This document shows, one piece after another, positions 1 to 9,857 of a DNA stretch of 64,000 bases (within the stretch, counting starts at the first letter, position 1; every line of letters begins with the position of its first letter). Below the pieces are notes generated by a model. That model ran no database searches and was not told where the DNA came from. It saw nothing but the letters and a program-made list of their open reading frames with translations. Made by a program: the position numbers and the translations under genes. Source of the stretch: Micromonospora sp. NBC_01813 (GTDB lineage: Bacteria; Actinomycetota; Actinomycetes; Mycobacteriales; Micromonosporaceae); the NCBI RefSeq assembly GCF_035917335.1, contig NZ_CP109067.1, positions 3,099,001 through 3,163,000 of the forward strand, read 5' to 3'.

Positions 1-2
1 CC

Positions 3-209
3 GCGATGCGTGCGCTCGCCCGGACCGCCGGGCTGCCCGCCCCCTCGGTCCGGTGGCGCAAGCTCGACGGACCGTACTTCGGCAACGCGGTGAGCACCCT
101 GCTGCATGACGGGGCGTCGGCCGAGGTCGTGCTGGAGGGCACGACGAAGGACGGTGAGCTCCGTGCGGTGGCCCGCCGCCGACTCACCCCGCCGGGTCCG
201 CCGGACTGA
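3..209 (+). CDS. C-terminal fragment of an unidentified protein (cut by window edge)
   Basis: The reading frame is open from the window edge to a TGA at 207-209. An in-frame ATG at position 6 is probably internal, because the frame continues to the edge. About 68 residues are visible: a hydrophilic stretch with alternating beta-like segments, then an Arg- and Pro-rich end. I do not recognise the family. It converges on smc, and the two stop-codon ends overlap by 26 bp, an arrangement that leaves no room for a terminator between them. It could be the end of a longer enzyme, but nothing in the fragment identifies one. Confidence 0.5.
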   Translation, partial: AMRALARTAGLPAPSVRWRKLDGPYFGNAVSTLLHDGASAEVVLEGTTKDGELRAVARRRLTPPGPPD

Positions 210-3200
210 TCTCCGCCGGAGCCGGCGCGATCGGGGCTGGCTCCTCGGCGGACTTGAGCCGTTGGCTGATCACCTGGGTGACGCCGTTGCGCATCGTGAC
301 GCCGTAGAGGGCGTCGGCCACCTCCATGGTGCGCTTCTGGTGGGTGATGATGATCAGCTGGCTGCGGTCGCGCAGCTGCGCCATCAGGGTGATCAGCCGG
401 CCGAGGTTGACGTCGTCGAGCGCCGCCTCCACCTCGTCCATGATGTAGAACGGGCTGGGCCGCGCCCGGAAGATGGCCACCAGCATGGCCACCGCCGTCA
501 GCGACCGTTCACCGCCGGAAAGCAGTGACAGGCGTTTGATCTTCTTCCCGGGCGGCCGCGCCTCCACCTCGACCCCGGTGGTCAGCAGGTCGTCCGGGTC
601 GGTCAGGACCAGCCGGCCTTCCCCACCGGGGAACAGCACCGTGAAGACCTGCTCGAATTCGCGGGCGGTGTCGGCGTACGCGCTGGCGAAGACCTCCAGG
701 ATCCGGTTGTCCACGTCCGAGACCACGGTGAGCAGGTCCTTGCGGGTCGCCTTCAGATCCTCCAACTGGTCGGAGAGGAACTTGAACCGCTCCTCCAGCG
801 CGGCGAACTCCTCCAACGCCAACGGGTTGACCTTGCCCAGCAGCGCCAACTCCCGCTCCGCCTTCGCGGACCGCTTCTCCTGGGTGGCCCGGTCGAACGC
901 CACCGGCTGCGGTTCTGGTCTGCCCTCGGCGGCCGCCGCCGCGATCTGGGGTTGCGTCGGCGGCACCGGCTGATGCGGGCCGTACTCGGACAGCAACGTG
1001 TCGACATCGAGGGAGAAGTCCTCGGCCGCCTTCGCCTCCAACTGTTCGATACGCAGCCGCTGCTCCGCGCGGGCCACCTCGTCACGGTGCACCGCGCTGG
1101 TCAGCCGCTCCAGCTCGGCGCCGAGGCGCTTCGCCGCACCGCGTACCTCCTGCAGCTCGGCCTCCCGCGCGGCGCGCGCCCCGGCGATCTCGTCGCGGGT
1201 CCGGGCCGCGTCGACCAGCGACCCGGTGAGCCCGGTCAGCGCGGCGCGGGCACCGACGGTGACCGCCCGGGCGATCTGCGCGCCCCGCGCCCGCGCCGCC
1301 CGCCGGGCGGCGGCCCGTTCCCGCGCCGCCCGCTCGGCCGCCGCCTGACGCAGCAGCGAATCGGCCCGGCCGGCGATCGAGGAAACCCGTTCCTCGGCGG
1401 TACGGACCGCGAGCCGCACCTCCATCTCGTTCTGCCGGGCCCCGGGCAGCATCGCCGCCAGTTGGTCGCGTTCGGCCGTCGAAGGGTCCTCGTCGATCGG
1501 CGTCGCCTCGGCGAGCCGCAGCCGCTCGGCCAGCTCCTCCAGGGTCGCCAGGTCACGTTCCCGGGCCTCGGTGGCCTTGTCGCGGGAGGCGCCGAGCCGG
1601 TCCGCCTCGGCGCGGGCCGACCGGGCCGCCGCACCCAGCTCGGCCAGCCGGCGGGCGGCGGCGTTACGTTGCCCCTCGGCTTGGCGGCGGGCGGCCGCGG
1701 CCTCCGCGACCTGCTCCTTGAGCGTCGCCGCCGTCTCCCGGGCCTCGCCCAGCTGCTCGCGCAGCTCGGCGACGGTCGCCTCGGCGGTGAGCCGGTTGGC
1801 GCGGGCCTCCTCGACCGCCGCCTGCACCTCGATGAAGCTGGGCGCCTTGGCGGAGCCGCCGGCGGCGGCGTAGGTGCCGACGATGTCGCCGTCGGGGGTG
1901 ACCGCCCGCAGCTGCGGATGGTCGACCACGGCCTGGGTGGCGGCGGCGAGGTCACCGACCAGGATCACGTCACGCAGGGCCAGGTGCAGTGCCGGGCGTA
2001 GCTGCTCGGCACAGGTGATCACGTCCGGTGCCCAGGTCGCCCCGGACGGCAACACCGGGCGCAGCGCGTCGGCGGAGCCGATCATCCCCGGCCCGGCCGG
2101 GCCGGCCACCACCAGACTGGCCCGGCCGGAATCCTGGATCTTCAACAGCCGCATCGCCTCGGCCGCCTCGTCGACGCCGGTCACCGCGACCGCGTCGGCG
2201 AGCCCGCCGAGCGCGGCGGCCAGCGCCGCCTCGTGCCCGGGTGCGACGGTCAGCATGCTGGCCAGGCTGCCGAGCAGGCCGGGGATCTGGTCGGCCCGGG
2301 CCAGCAGCGCCCCGGCACCGTCGGCCCGACGCAGCCCCATCGCCAGGGCGTCCTCCCGCGCCTGCCAGGTGGCAGCTTCCTTCTCGGCCCGACGTTCGGC
2401 GTCGGAGAACTGCCGTACCGCCGCGGCGGCGGCGTCGTGGGCGGCCACCGCCTCGGCGTGCCGGGCGTCGAGGTCGGCGTTGTCGCGGTCGGCCTCGGTG
2501 GACTGCTCGGCCGCCGCGTCCAGCTCCTGCTGGGCCTGGTCGGCACGGCCCTGCGCGTCGGCGTACGCGGCGGCGAGCCGGGAGATCTCCTCGGCGGAGC
2601 TGGAGGTACGGGCCCGCGCCGAGTTGACCTGGCCGGTCAGCTTCGCCAGTCCTTCGCGCCGGTCGGCGATCGCCTTTGCCGCAGCGACCAACGCCCGCTC
2701 GGCCTGCGCCAGCAGCGCTTCGAGTTGCTGGCGGCCCTCGACGGCCTCGGCGAGTCGGATCTGGTCGTCGGTGAGCGCGGCCCGCAGCTCCTCCTCCTGC
2801 TCCCGGATCCGGTGCGCTTCGTCGGTGAGTTGGTCCGGATCGCGCCCGGGTCGCTCGTCGTCCGGCACCACCGACAGGTGCCGCAGCCGTTCGCCGGCCA
2901 GCTGCTCGGTGGAGCGGAACCGCTCCTGCAGGGCGGCGAGCTTGTACCAGGTGTCCTGGGCGGCGGCGAGCAGCGGCGCGTCCTCGGCGAGGGCGGCTTC
3001 GAGCTCGGCCAACCGACCCTGCACCTCGACGTGCTCGGATTCCACTTCGGTGCGCCGCTGGCGCAGCGCCGTCTCGTCGGCGATCTCCTTGTCGAGGGTG
3101 GTCCGCAGGGTGGTCAGGTCGTCGGCGAGCAGACGTAGCCGGGCGTCGCGCAGGTCGGCCTGGATGCCGGCGGCCCGGCGGGCCACCTCGGCCTGGCGGC

Positions 3201-3816
3201 CAAGCGGCTTGAGCTGACGGCGCAGTTCGGCGGTCAGGTCGGTGAGCCGGTCCAGGTTCGTCTGCATCGCGGTCAGCTTGCGCAGCGCCTTTTCCTTGCG
3301 CTTGCGGTGCTTGAGCACTCCGGCGGCCTCTTCGATGAAGGCCCGCCGGTCCTCCGGCTTGGCGTGCAGTACGGCGTCGAGCTGGCCCTGGCCGACGATG
3401 ACGTGCATCTCCCGGCCGATGCCGGAGTCGGAGAGCAGTTCCTGGATGTCGAGCAGCCGGCACGAGTTGCCGTTGATCTCGTACTCGCTCTCGCCGGAGC
3501 GGAACATCCGGCGGGTGATCGAGACCTCGGTGTACTCGATCGGCAACGCACCGTCGGTGTTGTCGATGGTGAGGGTGACCTCGGCCCGACCGAGCGGGGC
3601 ACGGCCGGCGGTGCCGGCGAAGATGACGTCTTCCATCTTGCCGCCGCGCAGCGCCTTGGCACCCTGCTCGCCCAGCACCCAGGAGATGGCGTCGACCACG
3701 TTCGACTTGCCGGAGCCGTTGGGACCGACCACGCAGGTGATCCCGGGCTCCAGCTTCAGGGTGGTGGCGGAGGCGAAGGATTTGAAACCCTTCACCGTCA
3801 GGCTCTTGAGATGCAC
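184..3816 (-). CDS. smc: Chromosome segregation ATPase SMC
   Basis: 1210-residue SMC protein, the usual length for a bacterial SMC. It is the ATPase of condensin (with ScpA and ScpB) and organises and segregates the nucleoid. The N-terminal Walker A is GPNGSGKS at residues 31-38. Two long Ala/Glu/Arg-rich coiled coils flank a hinge near residues 520-660. The C-terminal half-ATPase has the signature LSGGE near 1099 and the Walker B/D-loop segment MDEVEAALDD near 1126. I chose the GTG at 3816, which gives the conserved start VHLKSLTVKGFKSF; the open frame runs further upstream, but that part is Arg/Pro-rich and falls in the neighbouring tandem repeats. The coding strand matches the rnc-mutM block upstream, the order known from mycobacteria. 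Confidence 0.97.
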   Translation of the reverse strand: MHLKSLTVKGFKSFASATTLKLEPGITCVVGPNGSGKSNVVDAISWVLGEQGAKALRGGKMEDVIFAGTAGRAPLGRAEVTLTIDNTDGALPIEYTEVSITRRMFRSGESEYEINGNSCRLLDIQELLSDSGIGREMHVIVGQGQLDAVLHAKPEDRRAFIEEAAGVLKHRKRKEKALRKLTAMQTNLDRLTDLTAELRRQLKPLGRQAEVARRAAGIQADLRDARLRLLADDLTTLRTTLDKEIADETALRQRRTEVESEHVEVQGRLAELEAALAEDAPLLAAAQDTWYKLAALQERFRSTEQLAGERLRHLSVVPDDERPGRDPDQLTDEAHRIREQEEELRAALTDDQIRLAEAVEGRQQLEALLAQAERALVAAAKAIADRREGLAKLTGQVNSARARTSSSAEEISRLAAAYADAQGRADQAQQELDAAAEQSTEADRDNADLDARHAEAVAAHDAAAAAVRQFSDAERRAEKEAATWQAREDALAMGLRRADGAGALLARADQIPGLLGSLASMLTVAPGHEAALAAALGGLADAVAVTGVDEAAEAMRLLKIQDSGRASLVVAGPAGPGMIGSADALRPVLPSGATWAPDVITCAEQLRPALHLALRDVILVGDLAAATQAVVDHPQLRAVTPDGDIVGTYAAAGGSAKAPSFIEVQAAVEEARANRLTAEATVAELREQLGEARETAATLKEQVAEAAAARRQAEGQRNAAARRLAELGAAARSARAEADRLGASRDKATEARERDLATLEELAERLRLAEATPIDEDPSTAERDQLAAMLPGARQNEMEVRLAVRTAEERVSSIAGRADSLLRQAAAERAARERAAARRAARARGAQIARAVTVGARAALTGLTGSLVDAARTRDEIAGARAAREAELQEVRGAAKRLGAELERLTSAVHRDEVARAEQRLRIEQLEAKAAEDFSLDVDTLLSEYGPHQPVPPTQPQIAAAAAEGRPEPQPVAFDRATQEKRSAKAERELALLGKVNPLALEEFAALEERFKFLSDQLEDLKATRKDLLTVVSDVDNRILEVFASAYADTAREFEQVFTVLFPGGEGRLVLTDPDDLLTTGVEVEARPPGKKIKRLSLLSGGERSLTAVAMLVAIFRARPSPFYIMDEVEAALDDVNLGRLITLMAQLRDRSQLIIITHQKRTMEVADALYGVTMRNGVTQVISQRLKSAEEPAPIAPAPAEISPADPAG

Positions 3817-3911
3817 GGTCCGATTCCTCGTCCGACGGGTCGCCGGGCGGCCGTCAGTGCTGGTCAGTACCGCACAGGCTAACCCGTCCGCGCCCGCGCC
3901 ACCGGGTACGC

Positions 3912-4019
3912 CACGGGCGGACGGCGAGCCGGGGCACGGGCGGACGGCGAGCCGGGGCACGGGCGGACGGCGAGCCGGGGCACGGGCGGACGGCGCGCCG
4001 GGCACGGGCGGACGGCGAC
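3912..4019. repeat. 23-bp tandem repeat, about 4.7 copies
   Basis: Tandem copies of cacgggcggacggcgagccg plus ggg start at 3912, 3935, 3958 and 3981. The fourth copy has one changed base and is one base shorter, and a fifth partial copy runs from 4003. The array lies in the upstream region of smc and 100-200 bp downstream of the neighbouring 64-residue gene. All three frames of the array are open on both strands, so it produces spurious ORFs. Confidence 0.9.
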
Positions 4020-4125
4020 AAAAGGATGCGCGCCGGCACTGGCGTGTCGGCGCGCTGTCGGTACGTGCGTTCGGCGATCTGGATCACTGGCAGTGGGCGC
4101 CGGCGGGTGACCGGCGCCCGGGAGA

Positions 4126-4320
4126 TCAGGTGAGTGCGGGCTCAGCGAGCCGCAACAGGTCGTCGGTTTCGGCGACCTCTGCCGCGAGCCGGTCGTTCTC
4201 GGCCCGCAGCCGGGTGATCTCGAACTCCAGTGCCTGAACCGTGGCACGCAATCGGGTGACCTCGTTGAGCAGGCGCCGGTCGGGTGCTGCACCAACGTGG
4301 CCGTAGAGGGCCTTCGCCAT
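4126..4320 (-). CDS. Small coiled-coil protein, conserved hypothetical
   Basis: 64 residues beginning MAKALYGHVG. A conserved-looking N-terminal patch is followed from about residue 18 by a heptad pattern (LLNEVTRLRATVQALEFEI and onwards) that predicts a single coiled coil, probably dimeric. The ATG at 4320 is preceded by an AAGGAG ribosome-binding site seven bases upstream, so the longer open frame was rejected. No signal peptide or membrane segment is present. Small proteins of this form are common in actinomycetes, but I know of no assigned function. It lies upstream of smc on the same strand, separated from it by the tandem repeats. Confidence 0.75.
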   Translation of the reverse strand: MAKALYGHVGAAPDRRLLNEVTRLRATVQALEFEITRLRAENDRLAAEVAETDDLLRLAEPALT

Positions 4321-4736
4321 TTCGTCTCCTTGTAATGCGCTGCCGGAAAGGCCGGCCAACGCGCGCCCGTGAATCCCCGCGACTGTCAACCCTCGGGCAT
4401 GCGAGGGCGCGACTGGGCGCGACTGGCGACTCCCCTATGTTCCGCCGAAGTCATCGCTTCGTCAAGTTGCACCAGACGAGGATCACCACATCATCTACCG
4501 AATCTATCGCCCAAAAGGTACGAAGGGTGGCGGTTTTGCGGCGCAGGTCACAGGAGCACCGCTGGAACCCCAGGTGACGAACTGTCCGCCTTATCTCTTC
4601 CTTAGGTGGATCGCCGGTTTCCCTTAGAACAGTTGCCGAACCTCGCACCCGGCCCATAGCGTCGCAATCGGCCCGAGTGCCCCGGCGAGTCCGGTCGGCG
4701 CCGCCGCCGACACCCCACCCGCGGAGGATGAAGACC
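4321..4736. other. Divergent intergenic region
   Basis: The 416 bp between the minus-strand coiled-coil gene and the plus-strand CAP gene hold no convincing gene. The middle (about 4440-4540) is noticeably richer in A and T than its surroundings and is the likely site of divergent promoters. I could not pick confident -10/-35 hexamers. Confidence 0.5.
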
Positions 4737-6113
4737 TTGTACCGGCGCAACGACCGGGTCGATGGCGCGAGCCCGGACAGGCTGCCGCCGTCCGCCGCGA
4801 GCCCTGCCGGCCGTGACGGCACCGGCTATGAGAGCACCGACTGGGACGACGACCGGCTCGGGCAGCGTTCCTGGCGCGACCACCTCGACGCGGGCTGGCG
4901 CGGCGACAGCGACCACGGCCCCTCGGCCGGCACCTACGCCCCGGCGGACGGGTATCCCTCGGTGGATGGATACGCCCCGATCGGCAGCTACCCGCCAGCC
5001 GACAGTTACTCGCTGACCGACGGCTACCCGCCGGTGGAGGGTCACCCCGACCTGACTCGCGACGCCGACTGGCCCGCCGGCACCGGCGGGTACGAATTCG
5101 ACCACCCCACCGGGTTCGACCACCCCGCCGGGTTCGACGACACCGCCGGGTTTGACGACACCGCCGGGTTCGACGACACCGCCGGCCGCGACCTGGCCGG
5201 CGGCAACGACGCCACCGGATGGATCGAAGCCGACGACTCCGCTACCGCCAGCCACGAACCCGTCGGCCGGCGCCGGGCGCGCCGGACCAGGAAAGACGCC
5301 GACGGTCCGGGTAGCGACCGCCGGCGACGCTTCGTACCCGGACCGGTCGCGCTGGCCACGCTCGTCGTCGTCCTGCTGGTCGCCATCGGCGGCGGGGTCG
5401 CCATGCTACGCGCCGGCCTCACCGGCGGGCCGGACGACGGATCCGGCAAGGGTGGTACGGCGACAGCCGGACTCGACACGACCGTCGATCCGCCTGCCGG
5501 CCCGACCAGCTCCACCGACGACCCGCAGATCGGCGAACCGGAGGTCCTCGCCGCCGAGCTCGGACCCGCTCCCACGCCCAGCGCCAGCCCGACCCCGCCA
5601 CCACCACCGCCGCCGACCTCGGCCGTCCCGGTTCCGAGCCGGACCACTCCCGCCGCGCAACCGCAGCGCACCACCCCGCCGGCCGCCGCACCGATCACCC
5701 CGGCACCGCAGCAGCCGCCGGCCGGCTCCAACAACCTGGAACAGCAGGTGCTGGTGATCGTCAACCAGGAACGCGACGCCAACGGGTGCGGGCCGGTGAC
5801 CATCAACGCCCGGCTGTCCGAGGCGTCCCGACTACACAGCGAGGACCAGGCCGCGACCAACAACATGTCCCACGACGGCAGCGACGGCAGTTCGCCGTGG
5901 GAGCGCGCCGAACGGGCCGGCTACCAGCGGGCGATCGGCGAGAACGTCGCGGCCGGATACCCCACCGCCGCCGCGGTCATGCAAGGCTGGATGGACAGCC
6001 CCGGCCACCGGGCCAACATCCTCAACTGTGACGCCGTCGCGATGGGCGTCGGCACCGCCGAGTCGACCAACGGCACCTTGTACTGGACTCAGATGTTCGG
6101 GGCGGTCGCGTAG
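4737..6113 (+). CDS. Membrane-anchored CAP (SCP/PR-1) domain protein
   Basis: About 458 residues. The acidic N-terminal region contains short repeats (GFDDTAG repeated after GFDHPTG/GFDHPAG, about residues 120-145). One hydrophobic segment lies near residues 203-225, followed by a Pro/Thr/Ser-rich linker and a CAP domain from about residue 331 to the end. CAP hallmarks visible are the helix with RLHSEDQA, the HDGSDG turn and GENVAAGYP. The long hydrophilic N-terminus suggests a type II membrane protein with the CAP domain outside the cell. Start: an ATG at 4728 directly abuts the GGAGG at 4723-4727, which is too close; the TTG at 4737 is nine bases downstream and fits better. CAP proteins of bacteria have no settled role. 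The 3' end overlaps that of mutM by 25 bp. Confidence 0.85.
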   Translation: MYRRNDRVDGASPDRLPPSAASPAGRDGTGYESTDWDDDRLGQRSWRDHLDAGWRGDSDHGPSAGTYAPADGYPSVDGYAPIGSYPPADSYSLTDGYPPVEGHPDLTRDADWPAGTGGYEFDHPTGFDHPAGFDDTAGFDDTAGFDDTAGRDLAGGNDATGWIEADDSATASHEPVGRRRARRTRKDADGPGSDRRRRFVPGPVALATLVVVLLVAIGGGVAMLRAGLTGGPDDGSGKGGTATAGLDTTVDPPAGPTSSTDDPQIGEPEVLAAELGPAPTPSASPTPPPPPPPTSAVPVPSRTTPAAQPQRTTPPAAAPITPAPQQPPAGSNNLEQQVLVIVNQERDANGCGPVTINARLSEASRLHSEDQAATNNMSHDGSDGSSPWERAERAGYQRAIGENVAAGYPTAAAVMQGWMDSPGHRANILNCDAVAMGVGTAESTNGTLYWTQMFGAVA

Positions 6114-7027
6114 CCCGGCTCGTCGCCGACCGCGGCGGGCCGCCGGGCGGCCGGCCGTCGGGCCGCGACCACCGGCACACCGGTCTCCCTCGGCCTCGGC
6201 TGGCACCGCGGGCAGCTGAACGACGACCGGTTCATGAACGACTCCCGCCGGACGGCCGCGCCGCAGCGACGGCAGGGCCGACCTTCCTGGCCGTACACGT
6301 TCAGTGAGCGGTCGAAGTACCCGCTCTGCCCGTTGACGTCGACGTACAACGCGTCGAAGCTCGTGCCGCCCTGGACGATCGCGTCGGAGAGCACCTCGCG
6401 TACCTGGGCCAGCAGCAGCGTGGCGGTCGCGGCGGTCAGCCGGTCGGTCGGCCGGGAGCCGTGCAGCTTGGCTCGCCACAGTGCCTCGTCGGCGTAGATG
6501 TTGCCGATCCCGGAGATCAACGACTGGTCCAGCAACGCCCGTTTGATCTCGGTACGCCGCCGGCGCAGCGCGACGACGAAGGCCTCGTCGGAGAAGTCCG
6601 GGTCGAGCGGATCGCGGGCGATGTGCGCGATCTCCGCTGGTAGGTCGGCACCGCCGGCCGAGACCGCGAGCCCGCCGAACGTACGCTGATCGACGAAGCG
6701 CAGTTCGGGATCGCCGTCGGTGAACCGGAACCGGATCCGCAGATGTGCCTCGTCCGGCGCCGTGGCCGGCTGCAGCAGCAACTGTCCGGACATGCCGAGA
6801 TGACCGACGATGGCGTCTCCGCTGTCCAGCGGCAACCACAGGTACTTGCCCCGGCGGCGTACGTCGAGAATCTGACGGTCGGCCAGGACCGCGGCGAAGT
6901 GCACCGAGCCGGGCACGTGCCGACGGACCGCACGCGGATGGCGGACCTCGACGGCGGCGAACCGCCGGCCGAGCACCCAGCCGGCCAGGCCCTGCCGGAC
7001 GGTCTCGACCTCGGGTAGCTCTGGCAT
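6089..7027 (-). CDS. mutM: Formamidopyrimidine-DNA glycosylase
   Basis: 312 residues starting [14 protein letters not shown], so the catalytic Pro2 and Glu3 of the Fpg/Nei family are present. A C-terminal zinc finger of the form C-x2-C ... C-x2-C (GRPCRRCG ... SCPRCQ) is followed by a roughly 30-residue basic tail. The enzyme removes oxidised purines such as 8-oxoguanine and cleaves the AP site. The ATG at 7027 has a GGGAGG site upstream and gives the invariant N-terminus, which must be exact for activity. It is 31 bp downstream of rnc in the same direction, so it is probably the last gene of the rpmF-plsX-rnc-mutM group. Confidence 0.97.
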   Translation of the reverse strand: MPELPEVETVRQGLAGWVLGRRFAAVEVRHPRAVRRHVPGSVHFAAVLADRQILDVRRRGKYLWLPLDSGDAIVGHLGMSGQLLLQPATAPDEAHLRIRFRFTDGDPELRFVDQRTFGGLAVSAGGADLPAEIAHIARDPLDPDFSDEAFVVALRRRRTEIKRALLDQSLISGIGNIYADEALWRAKLHGSRPTDRLTAATATLLLAQVREVLSDAIVQGGTSFDALYVDVNGQSGYFDRSLNVYGQEGRPCRRCGAAVRRESFMNRSSFSCPRCQPRPRETGVPVVAARRPAARRPAAVGDEPGYATAPNI

Positions 7028-7058
7028 CGGGTCCTCCCTGGCGGGGGTCGCGGGCGGC

Positions 7059-7925
7059 TCAGGCGGACGCGGCCGGATCCGGCCGGTCCTGGTCATCGCG
7101 CGACTGGTCCTCGCGCGACTGGCCGTCCGCCGGGGCCGGCAGCGAGTCGTCCACCGGGGCGGGCAGCGGGCCGTCGGGGGTCACTGCGGCACCGGCCGAC
7201 TCCGCGGCTTCGACCATCTGCGTGGAGAGGGTACGCCAGGCAGCCTCGGCGGCCCGCTGCTCGGCCTCCTTCTTGCTCCGCCCCTCGGCCCCGCCGTACC
7301 GCTGCTGCGCGACCACCACCCAGGCGGTGAAGGTCTTGGCGTGATCCGGGCCGGCGTCGTCGATGCGGTACTCGGGCACGCCGAGCCCCAACGTCGCGGT
7401 CAACTCCTGCAGGCTCGTCTTCCAGTCCAGGGCGGCGCCCCGCCGGGCCGACTCCGCCATCAGCGGATCGAACAGGCGGTGGATCACGATCGATGCGGTG
7501 TCCAGCCCGTACTGCAGGTAGACCGCGCCGAGCAGCGCCTCCAGGGTGTCCGCCAGGATGCTCGCCTTGTCGCGCCCGCCGGTGCTCTCCTCCCCCTTGC
7601 CGAGCAGCAGGTACGGGCCGAGTCCGTGCGGACCCAGCGACCGGGCCACCTCGGCCAGGGCCCGCATGTTCACCACGCTCGCCCGCAGCTTGGCGAGCTG
7701 CCCTTCCGGCAGGTCCGGATGGTTGTGGTAGAGCGCCGAGGTGATCACCACCCCGAGCACCGAGTCGCCGAGGAACTCCAGCCGCTCGTTGGTCGGCAGG
7801 CCGCCGTTCTCGTACGCGTACGACCGGTGGGTCAACGCCCGTTCCAACAGGTCGGCGTCGAAGGCGATGCCGAACGCCGCCTCCAGGTGGACCACCGGCG
7901 GACGGCGGAGCTGGTTGTTGCTCAT
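7059..7925 (-). CDS. rnc: Ribonuclease III
   Basis: 288 residues. The RNase III signature [13 protein letters not shown] is at residues 46-58, and the second acidic pair is D126/E129 in [13 protein letters not shown] double-stranded-RNA-binding domain covers about 165-235. The protein then carries a roughly 45-residue acidic, Asp/Gln/Pro-rich tail longer than in most homologues, probably disordered. RNase III cuts rRNA precursors and other double-stranded RNAs. Its ATG overlaps the plsX stop by four bases (ATGA), so the two are translationally coupled. Confidence 0.96.
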   Translation of the reverse strand: MSNNQLRRPPVVHLEAAFGIAFDADLLERALTHRSYAYENGGLPTNERLEFLGDSVLGVVITSALYHNHPDLPEGQLAKLRASVVNMRALAEVARSLGPHGLGPYLLLGKGEESTGGRDKASILADTLEALLGAVYLQYGLDTASIVIHRLFDPLMAESARRGAALDWKTSLQELTATLGLGVPEYRIDDAGPDHAKTFTAWVVVAQQRYGGAEGRSKKEAEQRAAEAAWRTLSTQMVEAAESAGAAVTPDGPLPAPVDDSLPAPADGQSREDQSRDDQDRPDPAASA

Positions 7926-8980
7926 GGTGATACCTCGTCCTGATCTGCGAGCGGCCGGGTGGAGTCGTCGAGCATCCCGGCGACCGTCGCGGTCACCTGG
8001 TCACGGTGCAGGGTGGCGGCGAGCGCGATACCGGCGGCGAGGTCCGCGCCGCTGGCCGCGCCGTGGCAGACCACGACCGCTCCGGCCACCCCGAGCAGCA
8101 TCGCGGCCCGGGGGGCGATCCTGCCTGGTTCCGGGCCGCCGGCCATGGCGTACGCACCTTCGATGCCCTTGAGGAGGACGTTGCCGGTGAACCCGTCGGT
8201 GACGACGACGTCGGCGCGACCACCGAGGGTGACGTCGTGTCCTTCGACCAGCCCGACGTATCGGCCGGCGGCGGGCAGGGCCGACGTCTGGAGCAGGGTG
8301 TCGGCGCTGCGTCGGGCGCGGTCGCCCTTGCCCGGCTCGACGCCGATCGACAGCAGCCCGACCCGGGGGCGGCGCAGGCCGAGCCGGACGGCCGCGTACG
8401 CGGCCCCGAGCAGGCCATGCTGAGCCAGGGTCGCCGGGCGGGCCTCCACGGAGGCACCGACGTCGAGCAGGACCACCGGGCCGGTGACCGCCGGCAGCAC
8501 CGCGACGAGCGCGGGGCGACGCATCGTCGGCCAGCGGCCGAGGCCGAGCGCGGCCGCGGTGACGATCGCACCGCTGGGTCCGGCGGAGATCACCGCGTCC
8601 GCCGCGCCTTCGGCGACGGCGGCCACTGCGGCCTGGATGGAGGTGCCGGCCCGGCCGCCGCGAACCGGCCCGTCGGCTGTCGCGGCGGCGCGCGGAGCCG
8701 GCCGTACGGCGACCCGGTGCTGGTGCCCGGCGGGCAGCGCGGCACGGACCTCGCCGGCGATGTCCGGCGGGCCGACAAGCAACAACTCGAGATCGGGATC
8801 GGCACGGCAGGCGTACAGAGCGCCGTCAACCACGACGGCGGGTGCCCCATCCCCGCCGAGGAGGTCGACGGCGATCCGCAGGGTGCCCGTCGGGGAGACG
8901 GTGCCGGCCCGTTCCCGGGCCGGCGCACCCGGCGTTCGCCAGATTGTCCGCGCCGCCCGATCGGAGACCGGCGACGTCAC
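7922..8980 (-). CDS. plsX: Phosphate acyltransferase PlsX
   Basis: 352 residues from a GTG at 8980. The N-terminal [13 protein letters not shown] segment (residue 35 onwards) is the PlsX start, so the first 30 residues may be an extension or the true start may be the GTG a little downstream. Other family features visible are the [14 protein letters not shown] segment and the [17 protein letters not shown] motif. The enzyme makes acyl-phosphate from acyl-ACP for phospholipid synthesis. It sits ten bases after rpmF and overlaps rnc, the common rpmF-plsX-rnc order. Several usually conserved stretches are diverged, so I rely partly on context. Confidence 0.9.
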   Translation of the reverse strand: MTSPVSDRAARTIWRTPGAPARERAGTVSPTGTLRIAVDLLGGDGAPAVVVDGALYACRADPDLELLLVGPPDIAGEVRAALPAGHQHRVAVRPAPRAAATADGPVRGGRAGTSIQAAVAAVAEGAADAVISAGPSGAIVTAAALGLGRWPTMRRPALVAVLPAVTGPVVLLDVGASVEARPATLAQHGLLGAAYAAVRLGLRRPRVGLLSIGVEPGKGDRARRSADTLLQTSALPAAGRYVGLVEGHDVTLGGRADVVVTDGFTGNVLLKGIEGAYAMAGGPEPGRIAPRAAMLLGVAGAVVVCHGAASGADLAAGIALAATLHRDQVTATVAGMLDDSTRPLADQDEVSP

Positions 8981-8990
8981 GACGACCGGA

Positions 8991-9164
8991 TCAGACCTCG
9001 ATGACCTGGCGGCCGTTGTAGGTGCCGCAGACGGTGCAGGCGGTGTGCGGCAGCTTGGCGGACTTGCACTGCGGGCACTCCACCGTCACCACCGCGGAGG
9101 TCTTCCACTGGGACCGGCGGGACCGGGTGTTGCTACGGGACATCCGGCGCTTGGGAACGGCCAC
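8991..9164 (-). CDS. rpmF: Ribosomal protein bL32, zinc-binding form
   Basis: 57 residues from a GTG at 9164 with a GAGGAG site upstream. It has the L32 start AVPKRRMSRSNTRSRRSQWK and a C-x2-C ... C-x2-C zinc ribbon (ECPQC ... CTVCG). It belongs to the large ribosomal subunit. It lies five bases downstream of the DUF177 gene and ten bases upstream of plsX, so the three genes are almost certainly one transcript. Confidence 0.97.
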   Translation of the reverse strand: MAVPKRRMSRSNTRSRRSQWKTSAVVTVECPQCKSAKLPHTACTVCGTYNGRQVIEV

Positions 9165-9169
9165 GGTTC

Positions 9170-9733
9170 TTACTCCTCTTGGCGGGTCAGTTGCGACAGG
9201 CCGGCCCACCTGGGGTCGACCTCCTGGTGACTGTGGTCGTCCGGCAGCTCGTCCCAGTGCACCCCGCATTCGGAGCACAGCCCGGGACAGTCGCTCCGGC
9301 AGAGCGGGTTGGTCGGCAGTGTGAGCACCACCGCGTCCCGCAGCGCCGGCTCCAGGTCGATCAGATCGTCCTGCAACCGGCCTACCTCGTCGGTGTCGGT
9401 CGTCTCGTCCGTGGTGCTGTTCTCGTACGCGTACAGCTCCTGGATCGTGACGGTCAGCGACTCGTCGATCGTGCGCAGGCAACGCCCGCACTCGCCGGAG
9501 ACCGGTCCGGAGACCGTCCCGGAGACGAGGACCCCTTCGGAGACCGACTCGAGCCGCAGGTCGAGGCTCAGGTCGGCACCCTCGGGGACGCCGTTCATCT
9601 CCAGCCCGAGGTCCGCCGGCGCGGGCACCACCCGGCTGACGGTACGCAACGCACCAGGCCGGCGCGGCAGTTCCCGGGTATCGAGAACGAGCGGCGACCT
9701 GGGGTTGAGTGTCTTCGACGAGTGATTGCGCAT
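9170..9733 (-). CDS. YceD/DUF177-family protein
   Basis: 187 residues beginning MRNHSSKTLNPRSPLVLDT. The family pattern is clear: a LVLDTRELPRRPG segment, a central C-x2-C (ECGRCL) and a second cysteine cluster CRSDCPGLCSECGVHWDELP. The protein is encoded directly upstream of rpmF, the usual place for this family, and is thought to be linked to 23S rRNA maturation or large-subunit assembly in plants and bacteria; its exact role in actinomycetes is unknown. The ATG at 9733 was chosen because it gives the family N-terminus and has a CGGAG site upstream. Confidence 0.9.
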   Translation of the reverse strand: MRNHSSKTLNPRSPLVLDTRELPRRPGALRTVSRVVPAPADLGLEMNGVPEGADLSLDLRLESVSEGVLVSGTVSGPVSGECGRCLRTIDESLTVTIQELYAYENSTTDETTDTDEVGRLQDDLIDLEPALRDAVVLTLPTNPLCRSDCPGLCSECGVHWDELPDDHSHQEVDPRWAGLSQLTRQEE

Positions 9734-9857
9734 AGTCAGACTCCGGCCTGGTAGAGGCCGACATAGCAGGTTACCCGAGCAGCGGCCGTAGCGTCGAATT
9801 GGGTCAGGGTCGGGCGGCGCAGGTCGGGCGGCCGGGGTCAGGGGTCGGCGGCGGGGG

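Noticed and set aside
6..209. Acylphosphatase gene beside smc, as in mycobacteria
   Set aside because: The fragment is on the opposite side and strand from that location and lacks the acylphosphatase motif.
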